DNA of 20,844 nt, taken from the IMG/VR virus record IMGVR_UViG_3300006315_000139, positions 1 through 20,844 of that record. One strand, written 5' to 3'. Shown piece after piece: positions 5,248-11,502 of the stretch. Positions within the stretch are counted from its first letter, which is position 1. Every line of letters starts with the position of its first letter. Under the pieces are notes generated by a model. It had not been told where the DNA came from. It searched no databases and saw only the letters and a program-made list of their open reading frames with translations. This DNA comes from a virus. The position numbers and the translations under genes are program-made.

Positions 5248-5957
5248 CTTATTTCAGACGCTACTTTTTGGGCAAAGTCCATATTTTGTCTTTGTAAGTT
5301 TACTTCTTCAATTGTCTTTGATGTATCATTAGGAGGATTAAAATATAAATTACCTGACACACTAATTCTTTCACCTGGTGTTTTATAAGCCATTACTCGG
5401 TGTCTTAATTGTGCAGGAAATATCCACATCCCAGCAACTTCAGGCATATAACCATATGAGTGTTGTGCCCAAGATTGATTTTCACCATAATGAAATGTAA
5501 CTCCACCTGGTCCATAACTCTTACCTTTATAATTTTTTCGTTCTTCTGTTAAATCAGGAGCTTTTAAAAAGATAACCCAAGATAACGCACCACTATGAGA
5601 GTGTTCTGGATTTTGGTCGTTCTCTTTCATAAAATTAATCCATAAAGACATAAGAGTAAATTTGTTTGATATACTTCCATTATTATAATTAATTTCTTGA
5701 CCAACATATCGTGCTGAATCTTCAACGTAATTATCTATGTAAGGTTGGAAATGTTCTATAAACCATTTCTTATCTTCTTGCGTAAAAGTTCTTTGGTCGT
5801 CCATTATACCAGCCAAATTACTATTACTTGAACCAGGTCTACACTTTTCACCTCTTTGTAAAAGTCCTTCTAAAAATTCTTCGTGAATTTTATAGAGTGC
5901 AACATAAGGACCAAAATTTAAATTGCCACCTTTTAATACGTCTATTTCTATACTCAT
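5244..5957 (-). CDS. 2OG-Fe(II) oxygenase superfamily protein
   Basis: Predicted iron/2-oxoglutarate-dependent dioxygenase resembling the putative 2OG-Fe(II) oxygenases common in marine T4-like phages. From the ATG at 5957 the protein is 237 residues. The core motifs are NPEHSHSGALSWVIFLKAP (ligands H119 and H121), PGGVTFHYG (150-158), GMWIFPAQLRHRV (third ligand H186) and RISVSGNLYFN (R197 binding the co-substrate). A frame extension to a TTG at 5966 exists, but the ATG overlaps the upstream TAA (TAATG) and is the better start. The N-terminal 100 residues are not recognised. It overlaps hemB by four bases, so the two proteins are made together. The substrate is unknown; phage members of this group have been proposed to act on DNA, protein or metabolites. 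Confidence 0.82.
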   Translation of the reverse strand: MSIEIDVLKGGNLNFGPYVALYKIHEEFLEGLLQRGEKCRPGSSNSNLAGIMDDQRTFTQEDKKWFIEHFQPYIDNYVEDSARYVGQEINYNNGSISNKFTLMSLWINFMKENDQNPEHSHSGALSWVIFLKAPDLTEERKNYKGKSYGPGGVTFHYGENQSWAQHSYGYMPEVAGMWIFPAQLRHRVMAYKTPGERISVSGNLYFNPPNDTSKTIEEVNLQRQNMDFAQKVASEIR

Positions 5958-6139
5958 TACATCCAATAATTATATTCATCAGGTTTCGCTTTGTATTCAT
6001 TATCTAAATGTTTATCTGACCATATAGAAAAACATATTGCAATCATAGCAAACGCCATTATAAAATATAATCCCTTTCCTTCTTCCCAGTTTGTTAATAA
6101 ATGCCATAACACTTGTACTCCATTCATTTCATCATACAT
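5957..6139 (-). CDS. 60-residue single-span membrane protein
   Basis: One hydrophobic helix (about residues 25-41, LYFIMAFAMIAICFSIW) is preceded by a Trp-containing amphipathic segment (VQVLWHLLTNWEEGKG) and followed by a polar tail (DKHLDNEYKAKPDEYNYWM). A GAGGAG ribosome binding site lies inside the upstream small gene. Its TAA overlaps the ATG of the downstream oxygenase, placing it in the hemB operon. No family is recognised. Confidence 0.65.
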   Translation of the reverse strand: MYDEMNGVQVLWHLLTNWEEGKGLYFIMAFAMIAICFSIWSDKHLDNEYKAKPDEYNYWM

Positions 6140-6261
6140 TGTTTTAGCTCCTCTAATAGTTTCATTAGTTTGTGTTTCATTATATCCTTATTACTTAATT
6201 TGGGAATTGCTTTTAAGAATTTAGGATACTCTTTATTTAGTTGTTGTATTATTCTTTTCAT
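6124..6261 (-). CDS. 45-residue small basic protein, unknown
   Basis: A Lys/Leu-rich, probably helical peptide (MKRIIQQLNKEYPKFLKAI..., ending ELKQCMMK). It fills the space between the 62- and 60-residue genes and overlaps them by 29 and 16 nt. The reading frame carries the GAGGAG site used by the next gene. Its own ribosome binding site is weak. Conserved gene packing is the main support; the alternative is a 90-nt untranslated spacer. Confidence 0.45.
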   Translation of the reverse strand: MKRIIQQLNKEYPKFLKAIPKLSNKDIMKHKLMKLLEELKQCMMK

Positions 6262-6421
6262 TATTTTTACTTTTCAATAACTTGTCTTTCAATGCTAATT
6301 TAATCTTTTTCAAGTCTTTGAGTTCTCTCCAAGAAGTAAATGACCTATCGTTATTTCTTACCTCTTCTTGTAGATTTACTTTTCTTTTTAAGTCTTTGTG
6401 ATTTTCTTTTAGTTCCGCCAT
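6233..6421 (-). CDS. 62-residue helical protein, YdcH/DUF465-like
   Basis: Short, highly charged protein predicted to form a helical hairpin: MAELKENHKDLKRKVNLQEE and SWRELKDLKKIKLALKDKLL, followed by an Asn/Thr/Lys-rich tail. The spacing of the hydrophobic positions and the K-x-x-L-x-L-K-D motif resemble small YdcH-type (DUF465) proteins found in bacteria and marine phages. A strong GAGGAGAG ribosome binding site precedes the ATG. The start lies 71 nt inside the upstream gene, an unusually long overlap, but the strong initiation site favours genuine translation in both frames. Confidence 0.6.
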   Translation of the reverse strand: MAELKENHKDLKRKVNLQEEVRNNDRSFTSWRELKDLKKIKLALKDKLLKSKNNEKNNTTTK

Positions 6422-6770
6422 ATCTCTCCTCGTCTATATCGTGTAATCTTGGATTGTACCCTTTTGGCCAATTACAATTAATCGTCAATGTAGAATCGTC
6501 TTTATTTAAAATTCTAATCTGGTGACCATTGGGTGTTGAATTATCCCAATAACGTTCATAGTTATTTAAGTTAATTACTTGATGTTTTAGTTTCTTTGAT
6601 TTTTTCTTGACCACGTCAAACATACCTGAATTGGGTGTGTTGTTTGCGATATCATCTAAAAAGGTTTCTTTTGGACTTGCTTCAAAATCATACGTAGCAC
6701 TATAAATGCCACTATCTTGTTGTTGCGCTATTTTCTGCGCCATCATTTCTATATTTCTATCAGTCATCAT
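6351..6770 (-). CDS. 139-residue protein with a highly basic tail, unknown
   Basis: First gene of the operon leading to hemB. It starts MMTDRNIEMMAQKIAQQQ and has a Gly/Asn-rich middle (YWDNSTPNGHQIRILNKDD) and a very basic C terminus (KRKSQRLKKKSKSTRRGKK) that suggests DNA or RNA binding. The basic tail is encoded by the sequence that overlaps the next gene, which may partly explain its composition. A late box (6793-6786) and AGGAG precede the ATG. I do not recognise a family. Confidence 0.65.
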   Translation of the reverse strand: MMTDRNIEMMAQKIAQQQDSGIYSATYDFEASPKETFLDDIANNTPNSGMFDVVKKKSKKLKHQVINLNNYERYWDNSTPNGHQIRILNKDDSTLTINCNWPKGYNPRLHDIDEERYGGTKRKSQRLKKKSKSTRRGKK

Positions 6771-6785
6771 AATCTCCTATAATAC

Positions 6786-6793
6786 TATTTATA
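6786..6793 (-). promoter_or_regulatory. late promoter for the 139-residue gene/hemB operon
   Basis: Perfect TATAAATA on the minus strand, 15 bases before the ATG at 6770. Transcription starting about six bases after the box would leave a leader of about ten bases that includes AGGAG. This late promoter has a normal ribosome binding site downstream, unlike the near-leaderless ones at 2215, 3352 and 7675. Confidence 0.65.
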
Positions 6794-6845
6794 CGACCTC
6801 CCACACGCTCATAGAAACTACGATTGATTCGCAAAATTTTTAGAC

Positions 6846-6879
6846 TTGACATTACCCTACATTGCTGTTATTATAAATA
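6846..6879 (+). promoter_or_regulatory. overlapping sigma70-type and late promoters for the 94-residue gene
   Basis: A consensus TTGACA (6846-6851) is followed after 17 bases by TATTAT (6869-6874), which is itself overlapped by a perfect late box TATAAATA (6872-6879). Both would start transcription near 6881-6885, just ahead of AGAAGG (6887-6892) and the GTG at 6898. The gene could thus be transcribed by host holoenzyme early and by the phage late machinery later. Confidence 0.65.
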
Positions 6880-6897
6880 TAAATTTAGAAGGTTAAA

Positions 6898-7182
6898 GTG
6901 CTTATTACAGACGTACCATCTAAAAACAAAATCATCATAGAACATAACCATCATAGTCACTGCTTTGCTGACGTAGACTTTATCGTCTATTGTCAAAAGG
7001 CATTATATAGTAAAACACCATTTCGTGTAAGAATAGAACCTTGGGAACCTGAATATTGTATTGCCTACATTAAAACATTAAGACTACACGATAGATGGAA
7101 ACCTCTTACAATAAAATATGTAAGACGTGGTCACTATATCTATTTGTGGAATAAGAATTATAAGAAGAATACTCGTTATTGA
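6898..7182 (+). CDS. 94-residue protein with His-rich N terminus, unknown
   Basis: Begins at GTG with a strong AGAAGG five bases upstream. The N-terminal third has a His-rich motif (IIIEHNHHSHCFADVDF, about 12-28) that could bind metal. The rest is rich in aromatic and basic residues (RVRIEPWEPEYCIAYIKTLRLHD, KYVRRGHYIYLWNKNYKKN), as in small all-beta or nucleic-acid-binding proteins. It is one of only three plus-strand genes here and has a dual promoter. Family not recognised. Confidence 0.65.
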   Translation: MLITDVPSKNKIIIEHNHHSHCFADVDFIVYCQKALYSKTPFRVRIEPWEPEYCIAYIKTLRLHDRWKPLTIKYVRRGHYIYLWNKNYKKNTRY

Positions 7183-7199
7183 AATTTGCCGAGTCGTGG

Positions 7200-7219
7200 T
7201 GCTTTAGGTACTCTAAGCA
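7200..7219. other. small hairpin in a convergent intergenic gap
   Basis: TGCTTTAG, loop GTACT, CTAAGCA forms a stem of about eight pairs with one bulged T. It lies 18 bases after the stop of the plus-strand 94-residue gene and about 30 bases beyond the end of the convergent 21-codon ORF. No T-run follows on either strand, so it is not a standard intrinsic terminator. It may protect 3' ends or stop transcription weakly. Confidence 0.3.
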
Positions 7220-7250
7220 TTCTTGCGGACACTACACAGTTATATATAAT

Positions 7251-7316
7251 TTACAAGTTTCCAAGAATAATCGCCATTACTACAAATACAATTAACAATA
7301 CATAAACGCTAGTCAT
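7251..7316 (-). CDS. 21-residue transmembrane microprotein
   Basis: The peptide MTSVYVLLIVFVVMAIILGNL is almost entirely one membrane span. The ATG overlaps the last codons of the upstream 118-residue gene by eight bases (ATGACTAG), a typical coupling layout. The same frame is open further upstream inside the 118-residue gene, so chance cannot be excluded. The clean membrane-span composition starting exactly at the overlap supports it. Confidence 0.45.
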   Translation of the reverse strand: MTSVYVLLIVFVVMAIILGNL

Positions 7317-7665
7317 CAAAGGGGTGTAGAATAGGACCAGTATTAGATTTTGCACGTAAGACAACAGGTCGTCCTTTTTTATGTAAAGGCAATTGTTTCT
7401 GTTTATTGGGTTCACCTTCCCATTCAAATCTGTAATGTTCATTTTCGGGGATAAAGGTACTCGGCGGATTTTCATATGCGTCTTGAGGAAGTTTAGTCCA
7501 TAGAGAATCAAATAACTCTTTTTCATCCATCATCCCAAACTGATTGTAAACACGACCAGTCATTTCTTTAGTTAAATCACGAAGTTTCTCTTTATTGTAT
7601 TCTATCTTACGTTGAAAGTCCCAATACTCTTTTAAGTCGGCATATGATTGTTTTGTAATAGACAT
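7309..7665 (-). CDS. 118-residue protein, unknown function
   Basis: Starts MSITKQSYADLKEYWDFQRK with a charged helical N-terminal half (EYNKEKLRDLTKEMTGRVYN), then a Pro- and aromatic-rich C-terminal half (PPSTFIPENEHYRFEWEGE) ending in PILHPFDD. No cysteine and no membrane segment. A TATAAATA box lies nine bases before the ATG with no Shine-Dalgarno sequence, so late mRNA would have a leader of about four bases. It stands apart from the neighbouring operons, with 176 bases upstream and a convergent gene downstream. Confidence 0.65.
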   Translation of the reverse strand: MSITKQSYADLKEYWDFQRKIEYNKEKLRDLTKEMTGRVYNQFGMMDEKELFDSLWTKLPQDAYENPPSTFIPENEHYRFEWEGEPNKQKQLPLHKKGRPVVLRAKSNTGPILHPFDD

Positions 7666-7674
7666 TTTTAGAAA

Positions 7675-7682
7675 TATTTATA
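7675..7682 (-). promoter_or_regulatory. late promoter for the 118-residue gene
   Basis: Perfect TATAAATA on the minus strand, nine bases from the ATG at 7665. The rest of the gap up to gp5 (7683-7841) is very AT-rich, with T-runs on the plus strand and only 4-bp inverted repeats (for example GCCT/AGGC near 7775-7790). I see no convincing terminator for gp5 and no further ORF in it. Confidence 0.6.
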
Positions 7683-7841
7683 TCCTGGCGTTTTTTTCTG
7701 GAAAAGGAAGTCGTTATATATCTAATGATTGTTATTGCATTTATAGTTTAAATTTTTTTATAAAAACAACAAATGCCTAATTGACAGGCCGTTTTTCAGA
7801 TTTTCTGTTTTTGTTTTTTTGTAAGTTAATATATATGTTTA

Positions 7842-8912
7842 TTAGTTTAAATCAATAGTGGCACCTCTATGAAATACACTCATAGTTGTGTTTGATGTTT
7901 TACTGCCTTCTATTGTTTCTTTCTTACTGCCCCATATATCACTCGTATAATCACCTTTTACTTTTAGATTGTAATTGCCGCCTACATTCATATTTACATC
8001 TCCATCAACGGTGACCAGATTGATATTGCCTTTATCTACTTGTATGTTAATGTTTGCATTCGGGCCAATCTGTATGTCATAGTGATTGTTTGGCATTTGG
8101 CTTTTATTAATGTAAATCTTATGGCGACCATCTATAGTAATGTCACTATCACCAGTAATGGCGTGACATTGTTTGCCTGAAGTAATTTCGTATTTGTCGC
8201 CTTTGTTAAGATAGACAATGTTGCCGTCTTTGTCTATTTCATAAGACGTGCCTGTTACGTGTGATTGATAAATTCTCTCGGCGCCTTTTGTATCATCTAT
8301 TTCAAAAATGTGGCCAGACTCAGATTCGAATACGTGATTGAAAGGATAAACACTTGCGTAAGCTGGCGCAGGTTGATTCCATATTGTGCCATCTGAAGCG
8401 GCTATCTCATCACCTTTTGCGTTAGTGGCTTTATTAAAATCGGCCGTTGCGATACCTACTGCGACAGAATCAAGTCTTGCCTGTAAATGTGGATGCGTAT
8501 CAGTATTAGTCGCCAACATATTAACATCACTTACACCAGCACTAATAGGATAAACACCAGATGGATCAGAAAATCCAAATTCACCTGTCGGCTTTTCTGC
8601 AGGCACGCCAGGTATACTACCTAATACAACTGGCTCTTGACATTGTTCGCCATCTCTAAAATATCCAAAGACCCAACTGCCTTCTACAAGAAAACTCGGC
8701 GACTGACCTAAACCTGAAATGCCTGGTGAGGTAACAGGTAGTACAACTTGCGCCCAAGGCAAGTCACTTGTAGGTAAAACTTCTTTGTCTTGCGTATGTA
8801 TGCCTACGCAACGCACTCGCACTCTTCCCAAGAACAAAGAGTCTTGCCTGTCTTCAACAACGCCTGTGAACCAGATAAAGTTATTGAACCCTAAAAAATT
8901 ATTGTCAGCCAT
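7842..8912 (-). CDS. 5: baseplate hub/central spike protein, T4 gp5-like without lysozyme domain
   Basis: Central spike of the tail. The 356-residue protein begins with an OB-fold domain (about 10-120: FIWFTGVVEDRQDSLFLGRV, DLPWAQVVLPVTSPGISGLG, GSWVFGYFRDGEQCQEPVVLGSIPG in pieces) typical of gp5/VgrG proteins. A linker (130-190) and a C-terminal triple beta-helix follow (about 200-345), with repeating short strands such as GDKYEITSG, DSDITIDG, NINIQVDKG and DVNMNVGGNYNLKVKG. T4 gp5 has a lysozyme domain between these parts; none is present here, as in other marine T4-like phages, so peptidoglycan degradation must rest elsewhere. The PAAR protein at 2227-2529 is the expected tip. The start overlaps the upstream gene by eight bases. 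Confidence 0.88.
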   Translation of the reverse strand: MADNNFLGFNNFIWFTGVVEDRQDSLFLGRVRVRCVGIHTQDKEVLPTSDLPWAQVVLPVTSPGISGLGQSPSFLVEGSWVFGYFRDGEQCQEPVVLGSIPGVPAEKPTGEFGFSDPSGVYPISAGVSDVNMLATNTDTHPHLQARLDSVAVGIATADFNKATNAKGDEIAASDGTIWNQPAPAYASVYPFNHVFESESGHIFEIDDTKGAERIYQSHVTGTSYEIDKDGNIVYLNKGDKYEITSGKQCHAITGDSDITIDGRHKIYINKSQMPNNHYDIQIGPNANINIQVDKGNINLVTVDGDVNMNVGGNYNLKVKGDYTSDIWGSKKETIEGSKTSNTTMSVFHRGATIDLN

Positions 8913-9276
8913 TTAGTTTTTTCCCATATTGTTTTTCTTTTAAAGACTTGCACTTACGCATTTGTAAACTATTTAGAATACCTTTACGCAGGCGAGTGTG
9001 AAAACCACGTGTAATATTATCTTTACGCAGGCGGGTTTGCGTACCCTTTGCGACCCTTTGCGTAAGATATGTAATAGGTAGAAATATACCTAATAGCCAA
9101 TTCTGAACAACATTGGTTACCGTCGGACACTCGGATGGCTTCGCACTCTTACCATAGTATCGTTGGCGACTATGCTGTGGTTCCATCAGTTCATCTGCGT
9201 TATACACTATTCCGCTCACATTGTCAATAGGCAATGCTTGTAGATGTTCTGTATATGTTCTGTTTTGCTGTGTCAT
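8905..9276 (-). CDS. 123-residue protein with internal RLRK repeats, unknown
   Basis: Overlaps gp5 by eight bases and is entered by ATGA coupling from the 37-residue gene. The N-terminal half (TYTEHLQALPIDNVSG) is followed by a hydrophobic stretch (NVVQNWLLGIFLPITYL, about 55-71) and a strongly basic tail containing TRLRKDNI and TRLRKGIL. These are encoded by near-identical 16-base DNA repeats (see 8951-9069). Base composition in this tail is richer in G+C than the neighbours. The protein could be a small membrane-associated factor. Alternatively the C-terminal half could be recent repeat-derived sequence. Family not recognised. Confidence 0.5.
   Translation of the reverse strand: MTQQNRTYTEHLQALPIDNVSGIVYNADELMEPQHSRQRYYGKSAKPSECPTVTNVVQNWLLGIFLPITYLTQRVAKGTQTRLRKDNITRGFHTRLRKGILNSLQMRKCKSLKEKQYGKKLNG
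8951..9069. repeat. cluster of short TTACGC-type direct and inverted repeats
   Basis: CTTTACGCAGGCG occurs at 8982-8994 and 9021-9033 (16 bases with one mismatch if extended). ACCCTTTGCG occurs twice in tandem at 9043-9062. Related units are CTTACGCA (8953-8960) and its reverse complement TGCGTAAG (9059-9066). The cluster is more G+C-rich than its surroundings and lies inside the 3' half of the 123-residue gene. It resembles repeat-driven expansion or a small inserted element more than ordinary coding sequence. Confidence 0.6.
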
Positions 9277-9386
9277 ATTGCTGTCTTATTCTCTATAAAT
9301 GCCTGCTGTAATGGTAGTCTTACACGTCTAGCGTTAGCGAACCCAAAAAATTTGCGATTCTCAAAGATTCTTTCAGTAGTTCTCAT
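9273..9386 (-). CDS. 37-residue small basic protein, unknown
   Basis: MRTTERIFENRKFFGFANAR followed by RVRLPLQQAFIENKTAI. An AGGA site that overlaps the stop of the gp27-like gene stands seven bases before the ATG, and the TGA overlaps the next ATG (ATGA). Good initiation signals and coupling on both sides support a real gene. No family is recognised. Confidence 0.6.
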   Translation of the reverse strand: MRTTERIFENRKFFGFANARRVRLPLQQAFIENKTAI

Positions 9387-9395
9387 TTTGTCGTC

Positions 9396-10961
9396 CTAAA
9401 AAGGTGTTCCTTCTGTTTCGTAAGGATTAGATTGTACTCTTGATAATAGTTCATTGTCTGCTTCATAGATATTAGTAGTTTTGCGACCACCTGAATAGTG
9501 TGTCCAACTATTATGTTCATCAATATATGCTTTTGGTACATTGTCCTTAACACATTTCAATACCATAGTATATACATCATCTGTCCTATTAATAATATGT
9601 TTCATATCGTATATTAAATATCTGCCCGACCAATATGGACTGGATTCTATTGGTTTATTGTGTCCTGTTGGTTCCATTATAGGCATATCAAACGTAATAA
9701 TATCTCCTGCCTGTAATAATGAATTGCCAGGTACTTTTAACTCTAATATACCACTTGTTAATAATTGTCTTTGTGATAATGCCTTTTGTGATATATGTTT
9801 TGCACTCACGTGTGGTATAGGTACTGGTATGGCGTCTACTATCTTTGAAACCACAGCATTATTAGATTCAGTCATTTCGTGTACGTAATCAGTACTAGAT
9901 TTTAACATTACCTTTTGGTCGTGTTCTTCACTAAATGCTCTAAATGTATCTTCAAATTTTGTTAAAGGTAATGGTAATTTATCTGCTGTTTTGGCACCAG
10001 TATCGTGTTCAGTATGAAAATGGTTACCAAAATCATCAGCATAATCATATGCTGTTTCTGTAATAGTTTTATTAAACATATCGTGTTCAATTAATTTACT
10101 TGCATAACCACCACCTTGTAAATGATTTAATACATCAACTGGGTTTATTAAATTCCAAGTTATTACACCGTGCATATCTTCAACAATATCTTTTGCACCA
10201 CTATGGTGTCTAACATTTTGTTGTTGAAATCTATATGCCCATTTGGCAGGTCTTGCTATTGCACCACCTACTGCTAATAATGATTCAATACTTCTAAATT
10301 GATATCCGTCTTTTGTTTCATAGAATAGATATCCTGCATTTTGATATTTCTTTGATACTGCCTTTTTCGCCAACATATCAATTGCCTTAAATGGTCTAAC
10401 ATTTGGCATAACTATTTTATTTAAATATTTTGTAGGTTCTACATATAAATCTTTTCTTGCATTGAGATATTTTTTATTTGTAAATATATCTTCAACACCT
10501 ATTTCAACAGGTCCAGTATATGCCTTACTAACTTTTCGTAAATTATTAAAATAAACTTCTCTTGAGCAGAAAAATATATCATATGCTTGACTACCTGAAC
10601 CTATTGTTTTAGTATCAGGTGCTACACTCTCAATTTTGTATATGTGAAATGGGTGACCTTCATTGGCAGTAGCATTAATACCATCTGTCCCAGGTGTATT
10701 AAATTTTAAGTTCAATCTTTCTAAACCAACAATAGGTAATAGTGTACGTAAATCTTTGGTATCATACACTTGTATTCTACCTGTCATTGATTTATTAAAA
10801 ATACCTTCTTGAAGTTCTATACTTAAAATGAGGTTTGTTATATCAACCCTAAAAGGTTGTTGTTGACCAGGCGAACCACCTGATATCTTGTAAGATAAAA
10901 TATCAGCGGCTGCTAAATTATAATCGCCTGCTTTTGTGAGTCTTTCGCTACTTTTAACCAT
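9396..10961 (-). CDS. 27: baseplate hub protein, T4 gp27-like
   Basis: Predicted hub subunit that connects the gp5 spike to the tail tube. The N-terminal domain (about 25-125) has the tube-fold signature of hub proteins: FRVDITNLILSIELQEGIFN, KSMTGRIQVYDTKDLRTLLP and GLERLNLKFNTPG. The C terminus contains the second tube-like domain (LLTSGILELKVPGNSLLQAG, SGRYLIYDMKHIINRTDDVY, MVLKCVKDN). At 521 residues it is longer than T4 gp27 (391); the middle holds an insertion rich in aromatic residues. It sits between gp53 and gp5, and only two small genes separate it from gp5. The hub assignment is confident from domain signatures and position; strict orthology to gp27 is less certain. Confidence 0.72.
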   Translation of the reverse strand: MVKSSERLTKAGDYNLAAADILSYKISGGSPGQQQPFRVDITNLILSIELQEGIFNKSMTGRIQVYDTKDLRTLLPIVGLERLNLKFNTPGTDGINATANEGHPFHIYKIESVAPDTKTIGSGSQAYDIFFCSREVYFNNLRKVSKAYTGPVEIGVEDIFTNKKYLNARKDLYVEPTKYLNKIVMPNVRPFKAIDMLAKKAVSKKYQNAGYLFYETKDGYQFRSIESLLAVGGAIARPAKWAYRFQQQNVRHHSGAKDIVEDMHGVITWNLINPVDVLNHLQGGGYASKLIEHDMFNKTITETAYDYADDFGNHFHTEHDTGAKTADKLPLPLTKFEDTFRAFSEEHDQKVMLKSSTDYVHEMTESNNAVVSKIVDAIPVPIPHVSAKHISQKALSQRQLLTSGILELKVPGNSLLQAGDIITFDMPIMEPTGHNKPIESSPYWSGRYLIYDMKHIINRTDDVYTMVLKCVKDNVPKAYIDEHNSWTHYSGGRKTTNIYEADNELLSRVQSNPYETEGTPF

Positions 10962-10962
10962 A

Positions 10963-11502
10963 TCATTTTCTAATCAAACTATTAAATTCTTGTAAAAATA
11001 AATCAAGATATTGTGGATCAACTATTCTAATTTGTCTTTTACTGTCTTGTTTTCTTCTTTCATATTCATAATTAGTTACAGCACCTGCGCCTGCGTCTGT
11101 TGAATTGCACTCTAACATATGAGAATAATCATCAGGTCCATCACCTATTTTATTTCCACTTGATTGTACCTTTTCGTAATGATGTATTCCGTCAGGACTA
11201 TCATATTTGTCTTCCATATATTTTTCAAATTGTAAATTAGATAACGGCCAATCATAATATATATTTTCAATATCATTTATCATACATACAACCCAAAATA
11301 AATTTGTTTCACCATATATTTTATATGCTACATCTTCTGGTTTCTCTCCATCTTCAACATCATAAACATCTAATAATGATACGTTCTTTTTTATTTTATC
11401 TTTCGTTTTTATTCTACGAAATATATCAGGCACTAATTTATAATAACCATTTGCCTTAATGTCATATAACATTAATGGAAACTGTTCAAAATATCTAGCC
11501 AT
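10963..11502 (-). CDS. 53: baseplate wedge protein, T4 gp53-like
   Basis: Wedge component that joins neighbouring wedges near the hub. The 179-residue protein begins ARYFEQFPLMLYDI and carries the family core, a LysM-like segment YDVEDGEKPEDVAYKIYGET (about 66-85) followed by NLFWVVCMINDIENIYYDWP (86-105) and PLSNLQFEKYM. Length is close to T4 gp53 (196). Its ATG overlaps the gp48 stop (TAATG) with GGAGGG inside the end of gp48, and the gp27-like gene follows after one base. Confidence 0.9.
   Translation of the reverse strand: MARYFEQFPLMLYDIKANGYYKLVPDIFRRIKTKDKIKKNVSLLDVYDVEDGEKPEDVAYKIYGETNLFWVVCMINDIENIYYDWPLSNLQFEKYMEDKYDSPDGIHHYEKVQSSGNKIGDGPDDYSHMLECNSTDAGAGAVTNYEYERRKQDSKRQIRIVDPQYLDLFLQEFNSLIRK

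Noticed and set aside
5958-5966. TTG start for the oxygenase before hemB
   Set aside because: The ATG at 5957 overlaps the preceding TAA and needs no rare start codon.
7183-7250. possible tRNA or small RNA in the convergent gap
   Set aside because: The single bulged hairpin cannot be extended to a cloverleaf, and no TTC-loop-like GTTCRA segment is present.
7251-7526. 91-codon minus-strand frame
   Set aside because: Mostly overlaps the better-supported 118-residue gene in another frame; only its last 21 codons, starting at an overlapping ATG, look like a possible gene.
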